Shown here: piece after piece, positions 21,018-30,053 of the stretch
Layout of the letters: every line of letters begins with the position of its first letter
Position numbering within the stretch: position 1 is the stretch's first letter
NCBI RefSeq assembly: GCF_000353285.1
Contig: NZ_KB731324.1
Location: 2,064,577-2,128,576 of the forward strand
Source of the DNA: Leptolyngbya boryana PCC 6306
GTDB taxonomy: Bacteria > Cyanobacteriota > Cyanobacteriia > Leptolyngbyales > Leptolyngbyaceae
Direction: 5' to 3'
DNA length: 64,000 bases
Program-made: the position numbers and the translations under genes
Notes under the pieces: generated by a model
The model's database searches: none
What the model was told of the DNA's origin: nothing
The model's input: only the letters and a program-made list of their open reading frames with translations

Positions 21018-22379
21018 ATGACAAGTATTAGCTGTGATACAACATTCAATCCGTCTCAAGGTTGGTTGGGACGTGCGATCGCGCTGAGCCAAAACGGCTG
21101 GCACGAAGCCGCGATCGCCTGCCTGGATCAGGCGAATTCAAACGATCCTGATACTCTACACTATCGCGGCTATATTCTGGGCAAATTGAAGCGCTACGAA
21201 GCTGCCATTACGAATTACGAGACTGCCCTGCAACTCAATCCAGCTGATCCGAAAGTCTGGTACAACTGCGGACGAGCACTGGCAAAACTGAAGCACTACG
21301 ATCGAGCGATTGCTTATTATGATCGAGCGATTGAGCTTGATCCGACCCACCTCAAGTCCTGGTATCAAAAAGGCAAAGCCTTAGCGTATTTAGGTCGGTA
21401 TGCAGAAGCACTCCGCAGCTTAGAGAAAACGGTCAATCTCCAGCCCGATTACTACAAGGCATGGGGCTACCAGGCGCAGATTCTCGGCAAATTGGGCAAT
21501 TACGAAGATGCAATCAACCGCGTCGATCAAGCCATCAAATTCGAGCCGAACGATGTGCAGTTATGGAATTTCCGCGCCTATGGATTGTGGAAACTCGATC
21601 TTTACCCTCAAGCGCTCACCAGCATCAATACAGCGATCGCGTTGACTCCAGACCGTTTCCAGCCTTGGTGTATGCGGGGCATGATTCTTGGCTCAATGGG
21701 CGAATTCAAGCAAGCTCGATCGAGCTTTGACGCAGCCCTTCAGATTCAGCCGGGTGAAATGTCAGCTTTATTCAATCAAGCGATCGTGCTGCGCAAATTG
21801 GGACAATTGACAACCGCACTCAGCTTTATCGAGCAGGCGTTATCGATCGATCCGCAAAACTTCAAACTCTGGGTGCTCCGCGCTTTGATTTTCTGGGAAC
21901 TCAAGCAACCCGAAGAAGCCATTCAAAGCCTCGACCATGCTTTGATGCTGCATCTGAATCATCCTAAGGTGTGGCAATATCGCGGCACGATTCTCGATAG
22001 CATTCACCGGCATGATGAAGCGATCGGCAGTTACATTCGCGCCCTGATGATCGAGCCTTACGATTCTCAAGGCTGGATCTCACTTGGCTCAGCCCTACAA
22101 AGTGCTGGACGATACGAAGAAGCCATCGCCAGCTATGACAAAGCGCTCGGCATTGAACCCGATGATGCAGAAGCTTTTTACCACGAAGCGTGCTGCTATG
22201 CGATGCAAAACAATTCAGAATGGGCACTAGAGCACTTAAGACGGGCGATTGCGCTCGCTCCAGGCTATCGAGAAATTGCCGCCAACGATCGCGTCTTTGC
22301 GAGACTGCAGAAAGATTTGAGATTTCAAGCCTTGCTGCAATCGCGTTCTACCACAAGCGTGATGACAGGCTCTTGCTGA
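21018..22379 (+). CDS. TPR-repeat protein
   Basis: This 453-aa protein is almost entirely tetratricopeptide repeats: about twelve 34-residue units of the form W.xxG.xLxxLxRYEEAIxSYDxALxIxP, starting near residue 10. There is no signal peptide or membrane span, so it is a cytoplasmic interaction scaffold. The strong Shine-Dalgarno GGAGGTGCT directly before 21018 fixes the start, which is six codons into the open frame. Repeats that include Asn and Trp at fixed sites are the usual cyanobacterial TPR type. No enzymatic domain is attached, and the partner is unknown. Confidence 0.88.
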   Translation: MTSISCDTTFNPSQGWLGRAIALSQNGWHEAAIACLDQANSNDPDTLHYRGYILGKLKRYEAAITNYETALQLNPADPKVWYNCGRALAKLKHYDRAIAYYDRAIELDPTHLKSWYQKGKALAYLGRYAEALRSLEKTVNLQPDYYKAWGYQAQILGKLGNYEDAINRVDQAIKFEPNDVQLWNFRAYGLWKLDLYPQALTSINTAIALTPDRFQPWCMRGMILGSMGEFKQARSSFDAALQIQPGEMSALFNQAIVLRKLGQLTTALSFIEQALSIDPQNFKLWVLRALIFWELKQPEEAIQSLDHALMLHLNHPKVWQYRGTILDSIHRHDEAIGSYIRALMIEPYDSQGWISLGSALQSAGRYEEAIASYDKALGIEPDDAEAFYHEACCYAMQNNSEWALEHLRRAIALAPGYREIAANDRVFARLQKDLRFQALLQSRSTTSVMTGSC

Positions 22380-22419
22380 TCCACGTTTAATCAAGTTAAA
22401 GATTGAGCATTGATTCAGA

Positions 22420-22752
22420 ATGAAAAGGCTGCTCGTAATCCTTAGCAGCATTGCGCTAATGCTGCTTACCCTTCAAACTTTTTTCCCCGCTCAGGCACAA
22501 GTTGGACTCGTCGAATCACGACTTGCCCGAGTTGAATCAGAATTAGCGGGCATTCGCTCGCAATTAAGCCAACTCTCTGCTCTTCGTGCGAGTCCAGGAG
22601 TTTCAGTGCCTGCTCCGAGAAACGCCCTGCCCCCGCAACGCCCAACGAAGTTTACAGATGCTCAGTTTGATCGGCTTGCCACCTTGGTGATTGAATCGCG
22701 CGATCGCATCGAAGCACTCGAAGCAAAAGTCGCCCAACTCGAAGGTCGCTAA
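22420..22752 (+). CDS. Small secreted coiled-coil protein
   Basis: This 110-aa protein has a Sec signal peptide (RLLVILSSIALMLLTLQTFF, cleavage near AQAQ). Two short coiled coils follow (LVESRLARVESELAGIRSQL and IEALEAKVAQLEGR), joined by a Pro-rich linker. This build is common among cyanobacterial periplasmic or cell-wall proteins of unknown function. It lies 40 bp after the TPR gene on the same strand. No family was recognised. Confidence 0.65.
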   Translation: MKRLLVILSSIALMLLTLQTFFPAQAQVGLVESRLARVESELAGIRSQLSQLSALRASPGVSVPAPRNALPPQRPTKFTDAQFDRLATLVIESRDRIEALEAKVAQLEGR

Positions 22753-22891
22753 TTTTTCTCCGCAAGTGCAAGACGGCAAGGTATATTAAATTGCGCTTAC
22801 CACAATAGACTTTTCTCTGGAACTAAATTCAGAAAAACTCTATCTTGTTCAACAGCACGCAGTATTTCTTACATACAGTAATTTTTTAGGC

Positions 22892-23800
22892 ATGAAGAGG
22901 TTCTTTCAAGCATTTGCGATCGCGATTATTGGACTATCCGGTTTCTTAATTGCGATGCAAGCCGGTCAAGCATCCTGGCTAGACGGCATTCAAATCCGGA
23001 ATTCGCCATTGCAATTGATCGCACAGCGTCAACCCATTGCCGATACAACTGACCTCTTATCCAGTGCTTGCGCAGTTAAACCAAACCCGAACAAAAATAA
23101 ACTGAGAAATCTGCCTGCAATTCGAGGCACAGTCCCTTTGACTCGTTTCCGACAAGAGTCTCCAGACGCTGATTCTACTTATCGTCCCAGAGAAGAAGTT
23201 GCACTCGCCCATCCTTCTAACTTTGGACGACGATTCACCCAAGATTTATTCGGTCGCCCTGTAGACAATGAACCGATCGTGGTTCTGCACGAAACAGTGG
23301 GTTCAGGCAGTTCTGCGATTAATTATTTTCAAACCCCGCATCCGAGAGATGATGACCAAGTCAGCTATCACGCCCTGATTCGGGAAAATGGCAATGTTGT
23401 CTATTTAGTTCCGCCTGAGCGACGCGCTTTTGGGGCTGGCAACTCGATTTTCAACGGTACAAAAGGCGATGAAGCGGTTAAAACAAATCCGGTATTTCCC
23501 CCTTCAGTCAATAACTTCGCCTATCACATTTCGTTAGTCACACCACCTGATGGTCGGGGAAATGGATCACGCCATAGCGGATATACGCGTGCTCAGTATC
23601 AATCATTGGCATGGCTAGTTGCAAAAACAGGGGTTCCGAATAACCGGATTACGACGCATCGATTGGTGGATCGATCGCGCCAACGTCTCGACCCGCGCAG
23701 CTTTGACACTAAGTTATTTGCTCAACTCTTAGAGTCGTTCCCCAAAACAAACGATATTTCGATGCAATGTACGATCCCAGCGATCGCCCAAGAAGAATAA
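22892..23800 (+). CDS. N-acetylmuramoyl-L-alanine amidase (amidase_2 family)
   Basis: This exported 302-aa protein has a signal/anchor at residues 8-25 and, from about residue 120, an amidase_2/PGRP domain. Such domains cleave the amide bond between muramic acid and L-Ala in peptidoglycan. The first zinc-ligand motif VVLHETVGSGS is present, then VSYHALIRENGNVVYLVPP and the last-ligand region NNRITTHRLVDRS. The final ligand usually lies in an HxxxxxxxxxC/D context; here HRLVDRSRQRLDP could supply it. It probably acts in cell-wall remodelling or recycling in the periplasm. Confidence 0.85.
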   Translation: MKRFFQAFAIAIIGLSGFLIAMQAGQASWLDGIQIRNSPLQLIAQRQPIADTTDLLSSACAVKPNPNKNKLRNLPAIRGTVPLTRFRQESPDADSTYRPREEVALAHPSNFGRRFTQDLFGRPVDNEPIVVLHETVGSGSSAINYFQTPHPRDDDQVSYHALIRENGNVVYLVPPERRAFGAGNSIFNGTKGDEAVKTNPVFPPSVNNFAYHISLVTPPDGRGNGSRHSGYTRAQYQSLAWLVAKTGVPNNRITTHRLVDRSRQRLDPRSFDTKLFAQLLESFPKTNDISMQCTIPAIAQEE

Positions 23801-23804
23801 AAAA

Positions 23805-23831
23805 ACAGGAATGCCTTTGCAGCATTCCTGT
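23805..23831. terminator. Hairpin terminator between convergent genes
   Basis: A 10-bp perfect stem (ACAGGAATGC) with a 7-nt loop is preceded by A6 and followed by TCTT. It serves the amidase gene on the plus strand and, with the A-run read as T, the FG-GAP gene on the minus strand. Confidence 0.75.
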
Positions 23832-23853
23832 CTTAACTCAGTTCTTGCGCAGA

Positions 23854-26607
23854 CTAGGAGAGCGTGAACTTGAGGTAGTTCTTACCTAGGGTGTCTTCCG
23901 CCGTTTCAGGGTTGAGTTTGTTGTCGAGGGGATCGTCTAATGGAACGCTGTTGTTCAGCGGATCAATCCAAGACGCAAGGTAGAAGGTCGTCGATCCATC
24001 AGTCCATCCACTCCAGTCTGCGGACGGCAGTTTCAGGTCAACCATAAAGGTGAAGGTATTCGAGACTCCACCCGCACCATTCTTGCCACCCAAAGCAGGC
24101 ACTGGAACCGGATTATTCGGATCGAGAGGACGGCTCACTATGTAGGAGGAGAACAGATCTGAATCCTCCACCACCATTGCAGTGCGATCGCCACCCTCTG
24201 CACCCTGTTGAGTAATTACAGTATCAGTTGACAAGAGAAACTGGATTGGGATACCGACACCGTTGGGGGATGATCGGTTGCCCTGATTTTGGAGCGTGAA
24301 TTCCACTGTCACAATTCCATCGGGTGCGAAGGTCGATGGATTTGAGATCAGAGTCATTTGTGAACCGACGATAGCAATTGTGTCTGTGTCAAGAATCTCA
24401 AGTGTCACTCGATCGGTTCCCAAAGCACCATTGAAGTTATTCCTTTCATTAGTCTCAGTCAGACGATTGTTTGGATCGACGACTAAACCGATCGTATATT
24501 CACCGTCCACAAACCAGAAAGAAGAGTCAGTATTCGGCAGCAGCAGTTGAATATTCTGAAATTCTCGTTCTTCGCCTGGGTCTAACGGAGTTGCGATCTT
24601 GAGAATTGTCTTATCTGGAGCCGTTGAACCCAAAAATTCCAAACGAGTATCCGTTGTGCCCGTATCCAGATCAATCACACCATCACGCGAGATGACAAAG
24701 CCCACTTCAATGTCGCTGATTGCCATTGAACTATTGTTCTTCACCTTGAACGTTGCGGTAATCACGTTCGGCGTTTGGTTTTGTCCAGACGGATTGAGAT
24801 TCACCGTGCTAACCGTTGTCGTCAAGCCTGCGGTCGCAATATCAGTAGACTCGGGTTGCCCAAACACTCTCAATTCGTAATTGGTTGGTGTACCTGTGGT
24901 CGTGAACACGCGAACCGCATAGGAACCAAGCTCAAGCGCCATGTCCTTGCTATAGGTCAGTGCAGATCCTAAGGTGCCGTCTGACAGAATCGGGAAGAGT
25001 GCAAACTGTACGGACGGACTGTTGAACAACTCCAATCGAATATTCGATTTCACAGGGGTTGTGAATTTGAAGTAGTCATCAAAGCCCGATCGCACATCAT
25101 TTTTGTACGTACCGCGCCCTTCAAGCGTTCCCATATCAAAGGCAAGCGCACTGGCAAATCCACCGGCTGAAGTGCGATCGCTAATGTCGAATGGTTCCGA
25201 GGAGACATTGCGCTCCATAATTCCGCGCACTTTCCAACCCGCACCAATTCCACTATAGGATTGGATGTCAATGATAGTGGTTCCATCCATCAGCAGCACT
25301 TCGACAAGTCCTTGCTGCTCATTGCGATAAAGAATGTCTGCTTTGCCATCATTGTTAAAATCGCCCACGCCTGCGATTGTCCAGTCTGCACCTTTGTTGA
25401 AGGCAGCGCCATTTAAGGTAATTCCTGCTTGCTTGGTAAACCCAGTCCCTTGTGAGTTAAACAACCAGATGCCCATCTCGCCGGTTCTACGATTGCGCCA
25501 GAGCAGATCTGCATTGCCTCCATTGGCAGTTCCATCAAAATTGCCAATCGATTCAATTTGCCATTCCTGGCTGATCGCACCGGTCAGCCAAGAATTTTTG
25601 ATGGTGACACCATCCATTTGCCAGAACGCGATCGCGCCACTGTTCGTGTCGCGCAGTAGAATATCGTCCTGCAGATCTCCGTTGAAATCCCCATAGAACT
25701 GAGGAATCCAAGTCGGGCCTGTGTTAACGATCGTGCCTTCTTCAATCACAGTTCCATTCAGCTTCCAGAACGCAATCTGCCCTCCCACTGAATTGCGCAG
25801 AACAAAGTCAGCTTTGGTGTCCGCATCCAGATAAGCAGGTGCAAGAGGCTGCCAACTTGCACCCACATTAATCGTACTCGAGCTGATTAATGCCCCAGCT
25901 TTGAGCGTCCATAGCCCAATCAGTCCAGCTTGAGGATTATGCCAAACCAAATCCGCATTGAGGTCACCATCTAGATCTTTTACAGCAACAATTTTCCAAT
26001 CTAGGGGAATCGGCGCACCAAAAGAGATTCCCGTCGAAACGCGTTGCCCATCCTTAAACAACCAGTACGCAACATCACCAGATTTCATGTTGCGCCAAAG
26101 CAAATCATCTTCTCCATCTCCATCCAAGTCTTCAACGCCTTGGATTTCCCATTCTGCTGGAAGCTGACTGTAAAGCTCTGTGCCAGCAATATTGATGCCG
26201 TTCATACGCCAAATTGCGGCTTGGGCAGCAGCAGAATTGCGCCACCAGATGTTACTGAGGTCTGCTTCAGCTTTGGCAAGAACATTCAGGGTGTAGGTCG
26301 CGTTGCTCGTTCCTTCAGCCAAGGTGACTTCGATCGTATAAAGATCAGGCGCAAGGAGATTTTGCTGGGAACCCAGCAGAATCGATTCGGACAGCTTACC
26401 AGTGTTTTCAGAAGATGCAAGAACCGTGCTGTTTCGGAGCACTTTGAGATTGACATCATCAGACAGGTTCGTTAGGGAGAGGCGAGCCGAACTGCTGCTA
26501 AAAGAACGTAGATCAATCTGAAAGGTATCTGTTCTGTTGCCAGGGCTGAGAGAACCGTCCAGTGCCGAAGGAATCAGAGGATTTTGAATCAGTTGTGGAG
26601 AAGACAT
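23854..26607 (-). CDS. FG-GAP/VCBS-repeat and CARDB-domain surface-type protein
   Basis: This 917-aa protein opens with a pre-peptidase C-terminal (PPC)-like beta domain (about 20-110). Six or seven FG-GAP/VCBS blades with calcium-binding loops follow (DLDGDGEDDLLWRN, DLDGDLNADLVWHN, DFNGDLQDDILLRD, DFNNDGKADILYRN; about 115-460), then a second PPC-like domain (about 480-585), and two CARDB-like Ig folds (about 590-900). The blades should form a beta-propeller. No Sec signal peptide and no C-terminal anchor is seen, so export may be by type I or another route. Likely extracellular or adhesive; role unknown. Confidence 0.85.
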   Translation of the reverse strand: MSSPQLIQNPLIPSALDGSLSPGNRTDTFQIDLRSFSSSSARLSLTNLSDDVNLKVLRNSTVLASSENTGKLSESILLGSQQNLLAPDLYTIEVTLAEGTSNATYTLNVLAKAEADLSNIWWRNSAAAQAAIWRMNGINIAGTELYSQLPAEWEIQGVEDLDGDGEDDLLWRNMKSGDVAYWLFKDGQRVSTGISFGAPIPLDWKIVAVKDLDGDLNADLVWHNPQAGLIGLWTLKAGALISSSTINVGASWQPLAPAYLDADTKADFVLRNSVGGQIAFWKLNGTVIEEGTIVNTGPTWIPQFYGDFNGDLQDDILLRDTNSGAIAFWQMDGVTIKNSWLTGAISQEWQIESIGNFDGTANGGNADLLWRNRRTGEMGIWLFNSQGTGFTKQAGITLNGAAFNKGADWTIAGVGDFNNDGKADILYRNEQQGLVEVLLMDGTTIIDIQSYSGIGAGWKVRGIMERNVSSEPFDISDRTSAGGFASALAFDMGTLEGRGTYKNDVRSGFDDYFKFTTPVKSNIRLELFNSPSVQFALFPILSDGTLGSALTYSKDMALELGSYAVRVFTTTGTPTNYELRVFGQPESTDIATAGLTTTVSTVNLNPSGQNQTPNVITATFKVKNNSSMAISDIEVGFVISRDGVIDLDTGTTDTRLEFLGSTAPDKTILKIATPLDPGEEREFQNIQLLLPNTDSSFWFVDGEYTIGLVVDPNNRLTETNERNNFNGALGTDRVTLEILDTDTIAIVGSQMTLISNPSTFAPDGIVTVEFTLQNQGNRSSPNGVGIPIQFLLSTDTVITQQGAEGGDRTAMVVEDSDLFSSYIVSRPLDPNNPVPVPALGGKNGAGGVSNTFTFMVDLKLPSADWSGWTDGSTTFYLASWIDPLNNSVPLDDPLDNKLNPETAEDTLGKNYLKFTLS

Positions 26608-26794
26608 AGTGGGTTGGTTTTAGGCTGAATTGTTACTGACTTCTGCTATAGTGTTCCCTGGTTTGGGAAAGGCAGAAGCTTTTGATATGGACGCGATCAA
26701 CTCAGCCGAACTCAACAGAGCAAAACAATTGCTTAGAAGAATTTATACATATAGAACCGGAATAGCTACAGAATAAATACTGACGGATTTTCAT

Positions 26795-26835
26795 AAAAAA
26801 TCGCATCGCAGTCTTTCAACCAATCTGCGGTGCGA
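26795..26835 (-). terminator. Rho-independent terminator of cobO
   Basis: On the minus strand an 11-bp stem (one G-T pair) with a 13-nt loop is followed directly by T6. It lies just downstream of the cobO stop at 26859. Confidence 0.8.
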
Positions 26836-26858
26836 GTCTAAGTGCAGTAAATTGCAAT

Positions 26859-27470
26859 TTAGAATTCGATGCCGGGCTGTGCTTTAATCCCTTGTTCTCG
26901 GAAGGGATGTTTTACGAGAGTCATTTCAGTGACGAGATCCGCTCGATCGAGCAACGCATTTGGAGCACCTCGTCCGGTCAAAATGACATGGGAATCTTCT
27001 GGCTTTTGATCTAATCCTGCGAGGACAGTTTCAACTTCTAGATAGCCAAGCTTGAGAGCAATATTCACTTCATCAAGTAGAACTAAGCGAAACTCAGGGT
27101 TTTGGATAAATGAACGTGCTTTTTCCCAAGCGGCTGTCGCGTGGAGAATATCACGATCGCGATCTTGAGTTTCCCAAGTAAACCCTTCTCCCATTGCGTG
27201 AAATTCGATTTGATCGCCCCAAGGTGCAAAGGCTGCTTTTTCAGCAGGTTCCCAGGCTCCTTTGATGAATTGTATGATCGCGACTTTATAGCCATGCCCC
27301 AGCGATCGTAAAACCATGCCCAAAGCCGCTGTTGTTTTACCTTTGCCGTTGCCTGTGTTGACGATAATCAGTCCTTTTTCACGCGTGCGATCTGCTATGC
27401 GCTGGTCTTGAACTTCCTTGCGGCGCTGCATCTTGAGGCGATGCTGTTCGGCGTTGAGCGTATCAGACAT
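26859..27470 (-). CDS. cobO: Cob(I)yrinic acid a,c-diamide adenosyltransferase
   Basis: This CobO/BtuR-family enzyme transfers the adenosyl group of ATP to cobalt(I) corrinoids in coenzyme B12 synthesis and corrinoid salvage. The P-loop is NTGNGKGKTTAALGM. Other family motifs are VAIIQFIKGAW, FTWETQDRDRD, LVLLDEVNIALKLGYL and HVILTGRGAP. The ATG at 27470 gives 203 aa, the family's normal size; the longer frame to 27521 adds unrelated residues. It follows exbB-exbD on the same strand with a 75-bp gap. Cyanobacteria usually make pseudocobalamin, so the substrate may be a pseudo-corrinoid. Confidence 0.94.
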   Translation of the reverse strand: MSDTLNAEQHRLKMQRRKEVQDQRIADRTREKGLIIVNTGNGKGKTTAALGMVLRSLGHGYKVAIIQFIKGAWEPAEKAAFAPWGDQIEFHAMGEGFTWETQDRDRDILHATAAWEKARSFIQNPEFRLVLLDEVNIALKLGYLEVETVLAGLDQKPEDSHVILTGRGAPNALLDRADLVTEMTLVKHPFREQGIKAQPGIEF

Positions 27471-27545
27471 ATCTAAGCCAGAATGACGAGAAGCTGATTT
27501 TAGCGCAGTGCTGAAGCACAAGCCAAGATTCTCACTCAGGATTGA

Positions 27546-28226
27546 TTAGGGCGTTTGAGGCGCGACAGTCCCTGGAGCAGTTTGAGGAGCAGTACTATTT
27601 GGGGATAAGGAACTTCCGGGAACGGTCGGCTGAGGAATCGTATTTCCGGGTGCAGGTTGTACAGGTGCTCCAGGAGTCAGCGTCGGATTTGTACCGGGAG
27701 AGGTAGGAAGAGAATCTGTTGGATTTGGAATCAGTTGGGGAGCAGGGGTCAGTTGGGGAGAAGAACCCGGGAAAGGAGATTGACCCGGTTGCGGCTGTTG
27801 TCCAGGCTGATTGTTAGGTGCAGTGGAGAGGGCAACACGATCAGCAGCGACTGAGCGCATCACATCTAAGACTTGAATCACATCGTTATAAAAAGCCGTT
27901 TGAGAGGCTTCGAGAACCAGTAGACCTTCGGGCTGTTGTTGGTGATAAGACTGCACGAGTTGAAAGAGTTGAGTGCGATCGATGAGTTGTCTCTGCCCTT
28001 GATTCGACAGATAGGTTTGACCATTAGAATCGATGCCAATGATCAACATTTCACTCATCAAAACACTGCTCGTCTCAGCTTTCGGAAGTTCTAATCCGAT
28101 GCCTTGCTGACGAGTTAATTGCAATGCAGCAAGGATAAAGAACGTCAAAATACAAAAGATCACGTCGATCAGCGGAATGATCTGGATCTGAGCTTCATCG
28201 GCGGGAGAGTCAAGATTGATTTTCAT
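27546..28226 (-). CDS. exbD: ExbD/TolR-family biopolymer transport protein
   Basis: This is the small partner of an ExbB-type proton channel. A short cytoplasmic N-terminus (MKINLDSPADEAQIQIIPL) leads to one membrane span starting IDVIFCILTFFILAALQ, which contains the functional Asp (IPLIDVIF). The periplasmic domain (about 45-135) includes LLVLEASQTAFYNDVIQVLD. The last 85 residues are an unusual Pro/Gly/Gln/Thr-rich tail, probably disordered. The gene starts 18 bp after exbB. No tonB gene is seen in the window. Confidence 0.9.
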   Translation of the reverse strand: MKINLDSPADEAQIQIIPLIDVIFCILTFFILAALQLTRQQGIGLELPKAETSSVLMSEMLIIGIDSNGQTYLSNQGQRQLIDRTQLFQLVQSYHQQQPEGLLVLEASQTAFYNDVIQVLDVMRSVAADRVALSTAPNNQPGQQPQPGQSPFPGSSPQLTPAPQLIPNPTDSLPTSPGTNPTLTPGAPVQPAPGNTIPQPTVPGSSLSPNSTAPQTAPGTVAPQTP

Positions 28227-28244
28227 AACGCTGACAAGAAGGGT

Positions 28245-28901
28245 CTATAAATCGTTGGGAGGCAAAGCTTGATCGTGAGTAATCTGCCATTTCTGACGGT
28301 ACAGCAATTCTAAATCGTTGCCTGTCCGGCGGAAAATCTTTGCTTGGTTGAAAATAAGACCCTGAAAAATGCGATAGAACGCAAGGCTAAAAATTGCGAC
28401 AACTAGCCCGGTTGCAGTACTGATGAGCGCTTCACCAATCCCAGTTGTTACGCCAGCCGTTGAAGCGGTTCCAATATCACCAATCCGGATCGATCGCAGT
28501 GACAAAATTAGACCGATAACTGTCCCAAGTAGACCCAGCAACGGAGAAAGCGCGATCACGGCTTCTAAAATTTTGTCGCCACGACGCATAGAGGCGATTT
28601 CTTCATCCGCAGAGGATTCTAGGGCGAGACGGAAGAGTTCAGGATCTGGATTTTTCAGCCGCATCGGGGCATATAAGAACCGTCCGATCGGTTGATCATA
28701 AGATTGACGTGCAATTTCAACTGCAGATTCCCAATCTCGCCGGGAGGTTTCGAGAATTCTTCCCGCAACTTCTTTCTCTTTATTGAGGACGTTAAACCAA
28801 AACCACGATCGCTCAATAATGGCTCCTAGGGACAAGATTGAAAGAACAAACAGCGGGAGCATCGTCACGCCGCCTTTCTGAAATAATTCGATGATGTTCA
28901 T
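28245..28901 (-). CDS. exbB: ExbB/TolQ/MotA-family proton channel protein
   Basis: This 218-aa protein has three membrane spans: near residues 14-32, then about 112-134 ([18 protein letters not shown]) and 150-180 ([20 protein letters not shown]). The second and third carry the family Thr/Gly/Pro residues that line the proton path. With ExbD it forms the pmf-driven motor that energises TonB-dependent outer-membrane uptake or a Tol-type complex. The ATG at 28901 is preceded by a good Shine-Dalgarno (GGAAGGCGGAAC), so the longer frame from 29000 is rejected. It is first in the exbB-exbD-cobO run. Confidence 0.92.
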   Translation of the reverse strand: MNIIELFQKGGVTMLPLFVLSILSLGAIIERSWFWFNVLNKEKEVAGRILETSRRDWESAVEIARQSYDQPIGRFLYAPMRLKNPDPELFRLALESSADEEIASMRRGDKILEAVIALSPLLGLLGTVIGLILSLRSIRIGDIGTASTAGVTTGIGEALISTATGLVVAIFSLAFYRIFQGLIFNQAKIFRRTGNDLELLYRQKWQITHDQALPPNDL

Positions 28902-29002
28902 GTTCCGCCTTCCTGCACGTCCCTCTTTGATCTGAGTGATTTTAAAAAGAGTCCATAAAATCTTACTGCGCGATCGAAGCGATTTCCGTCGATTTCTCAA
29001 AG

Positions 29003-29044
29003 AAAAAAGAACTTCAAGCTAGAAATTCCAGCTTAGAAGTTCTT
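29003..29044 (-). terminator. Rho-independent terminator of thyX
   Basis: On the minus strand the arms AAGAACTTC(T)AAGCT and AGCTTGAAGTTCTT form a 14-bp stem with one bulge. The stem is followed by a T6 run and separates thyX from exbB. Confidence 0.8.
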
Positions 29045-29063
29045 TTTCAATCCCAAAAACCCG

Positions 29064-29819
29064 TTAAAACGATCGATTTAATTCCTCCCAAGCTGCGATC
29101 GTTTGCGGAACGATCGGCTGGATTAACTGCTCGATCGCACTGGCATAAGTATGGATTTCTTGCTGTGCACCTTCGCCTTTGCGTAATCCAATAAAGTGCA
29201 AGACGGTTTGCAAAGAAGCTGTCCAAACCCAAGACGTATAAACGCTTGGAACCAATACACCTCTTGCCTGTTCCCGTCCGACTCCTAGCTCAAGCAGGTC
29301 TTTGTAAGCTTTGTAGCTGGCTTCGCATTGTGCCTGATAGATTGCCAACGCCTTTTCGTTATTATCTTCAGGAATTTCGCCAAAGGTCGCTTGGCGGTTG
29401 CTCTTTGACTGTTGGCGAAACGATTGCGGAATGTAGAAATCTTCAGAATCCTCGATCGCGACATAGCGAAAACTCTTTTCATTCCAGCCGACTTGCTCAT
29501 CGTTATGGCTACTTGCGATCACATGCTTCCACCATTGGCGCGCAACAAACAGCGGGGCTTTGACTTTGAATTTGAACACAACGCCTCGGAAAGGAGACGT
29601 GTGATGATGCTGAATCAAGTAGCGAATCAGTTTGATATCTTTTTCATCGAGTTCGGTTGAGAGTTTGTCAAAACTCGCTCTCGCATCATTGACCACATCG
29701 AGATCGCTGCCCATATGTGACAAGAGCGCAATCCGGCTTTTGCCATCGTTGAGCGGATCAATCTCAGGAACCGTAGAAATTGAATCATTCATTTTAGGAA
29801 GGGTAATCGATTGAACCAT
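29064..29819 (-). CDS. thyX: FAD-dependent thymidylate synthase ThyX
   Basis: ThyX makes dTMP from dUMP using methylenetetrahydrofolate, FAD and NADPH. The overall pattern is clear: HHHTSPFRGVVFKFKVKAP, then ARQWWKH, NEKSFRY, and the C-terminal REQARGVLVPSVYTSW with the active-site Ser/Tyr region and WTASLQTVLHFIGLR. The signature differs from the textbook RHRx7S: the second Arg of RHR is Val and about nine residues are inserted before NExSxRY. The ATG at 29819 with GAGGA upstream is preferred. A terminator follows. Folate supply for the reaction links it to folP. Confidence 0.92.
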   Translation of the reverse strand: MVQSITLPKMNDSISTVPEIDPLNDGKSRIALLSHMGSDLDVVNDARASFDKLSTELDEKDIKLIRYLIQHHHTSPFRGVVFKFKVKAPLFVARQWWKHVIASSHNDEQVGWNEKSFRYVAIEDSEDFYIPQSFRQQSKSNRQATFGEIPEDNNEKALAIYQAQCEASYKAYKDLLELGVGREQARGVLVPSVYTSWVWTASLQTVLHFIGLRKGEGAQQEIHTYASAIEQLIQPIVPQTIAAWEELNRSF

Positions 29820-30053
29820 GAAAGGATTCCTCAAACGATGGAGAATTTAGTGACGCTAGATGTAGCGTGTAATTTACCCTTACTTTCGGAAAAGTTCAAG
29901 ATGTAGAGTTCAAATTTAATAATCGCGCCGATATTCCCTGAGCGCTAGCCCCTTGAAAACGAACTTCTTTCTCGATTCCAGCGTCCCAAACTCAGTAAGA
30001 TCGATTAAGCTAACGGAAAGTTTCATCTCTCGTCGTTTTTCAAAGGCTTTGTT

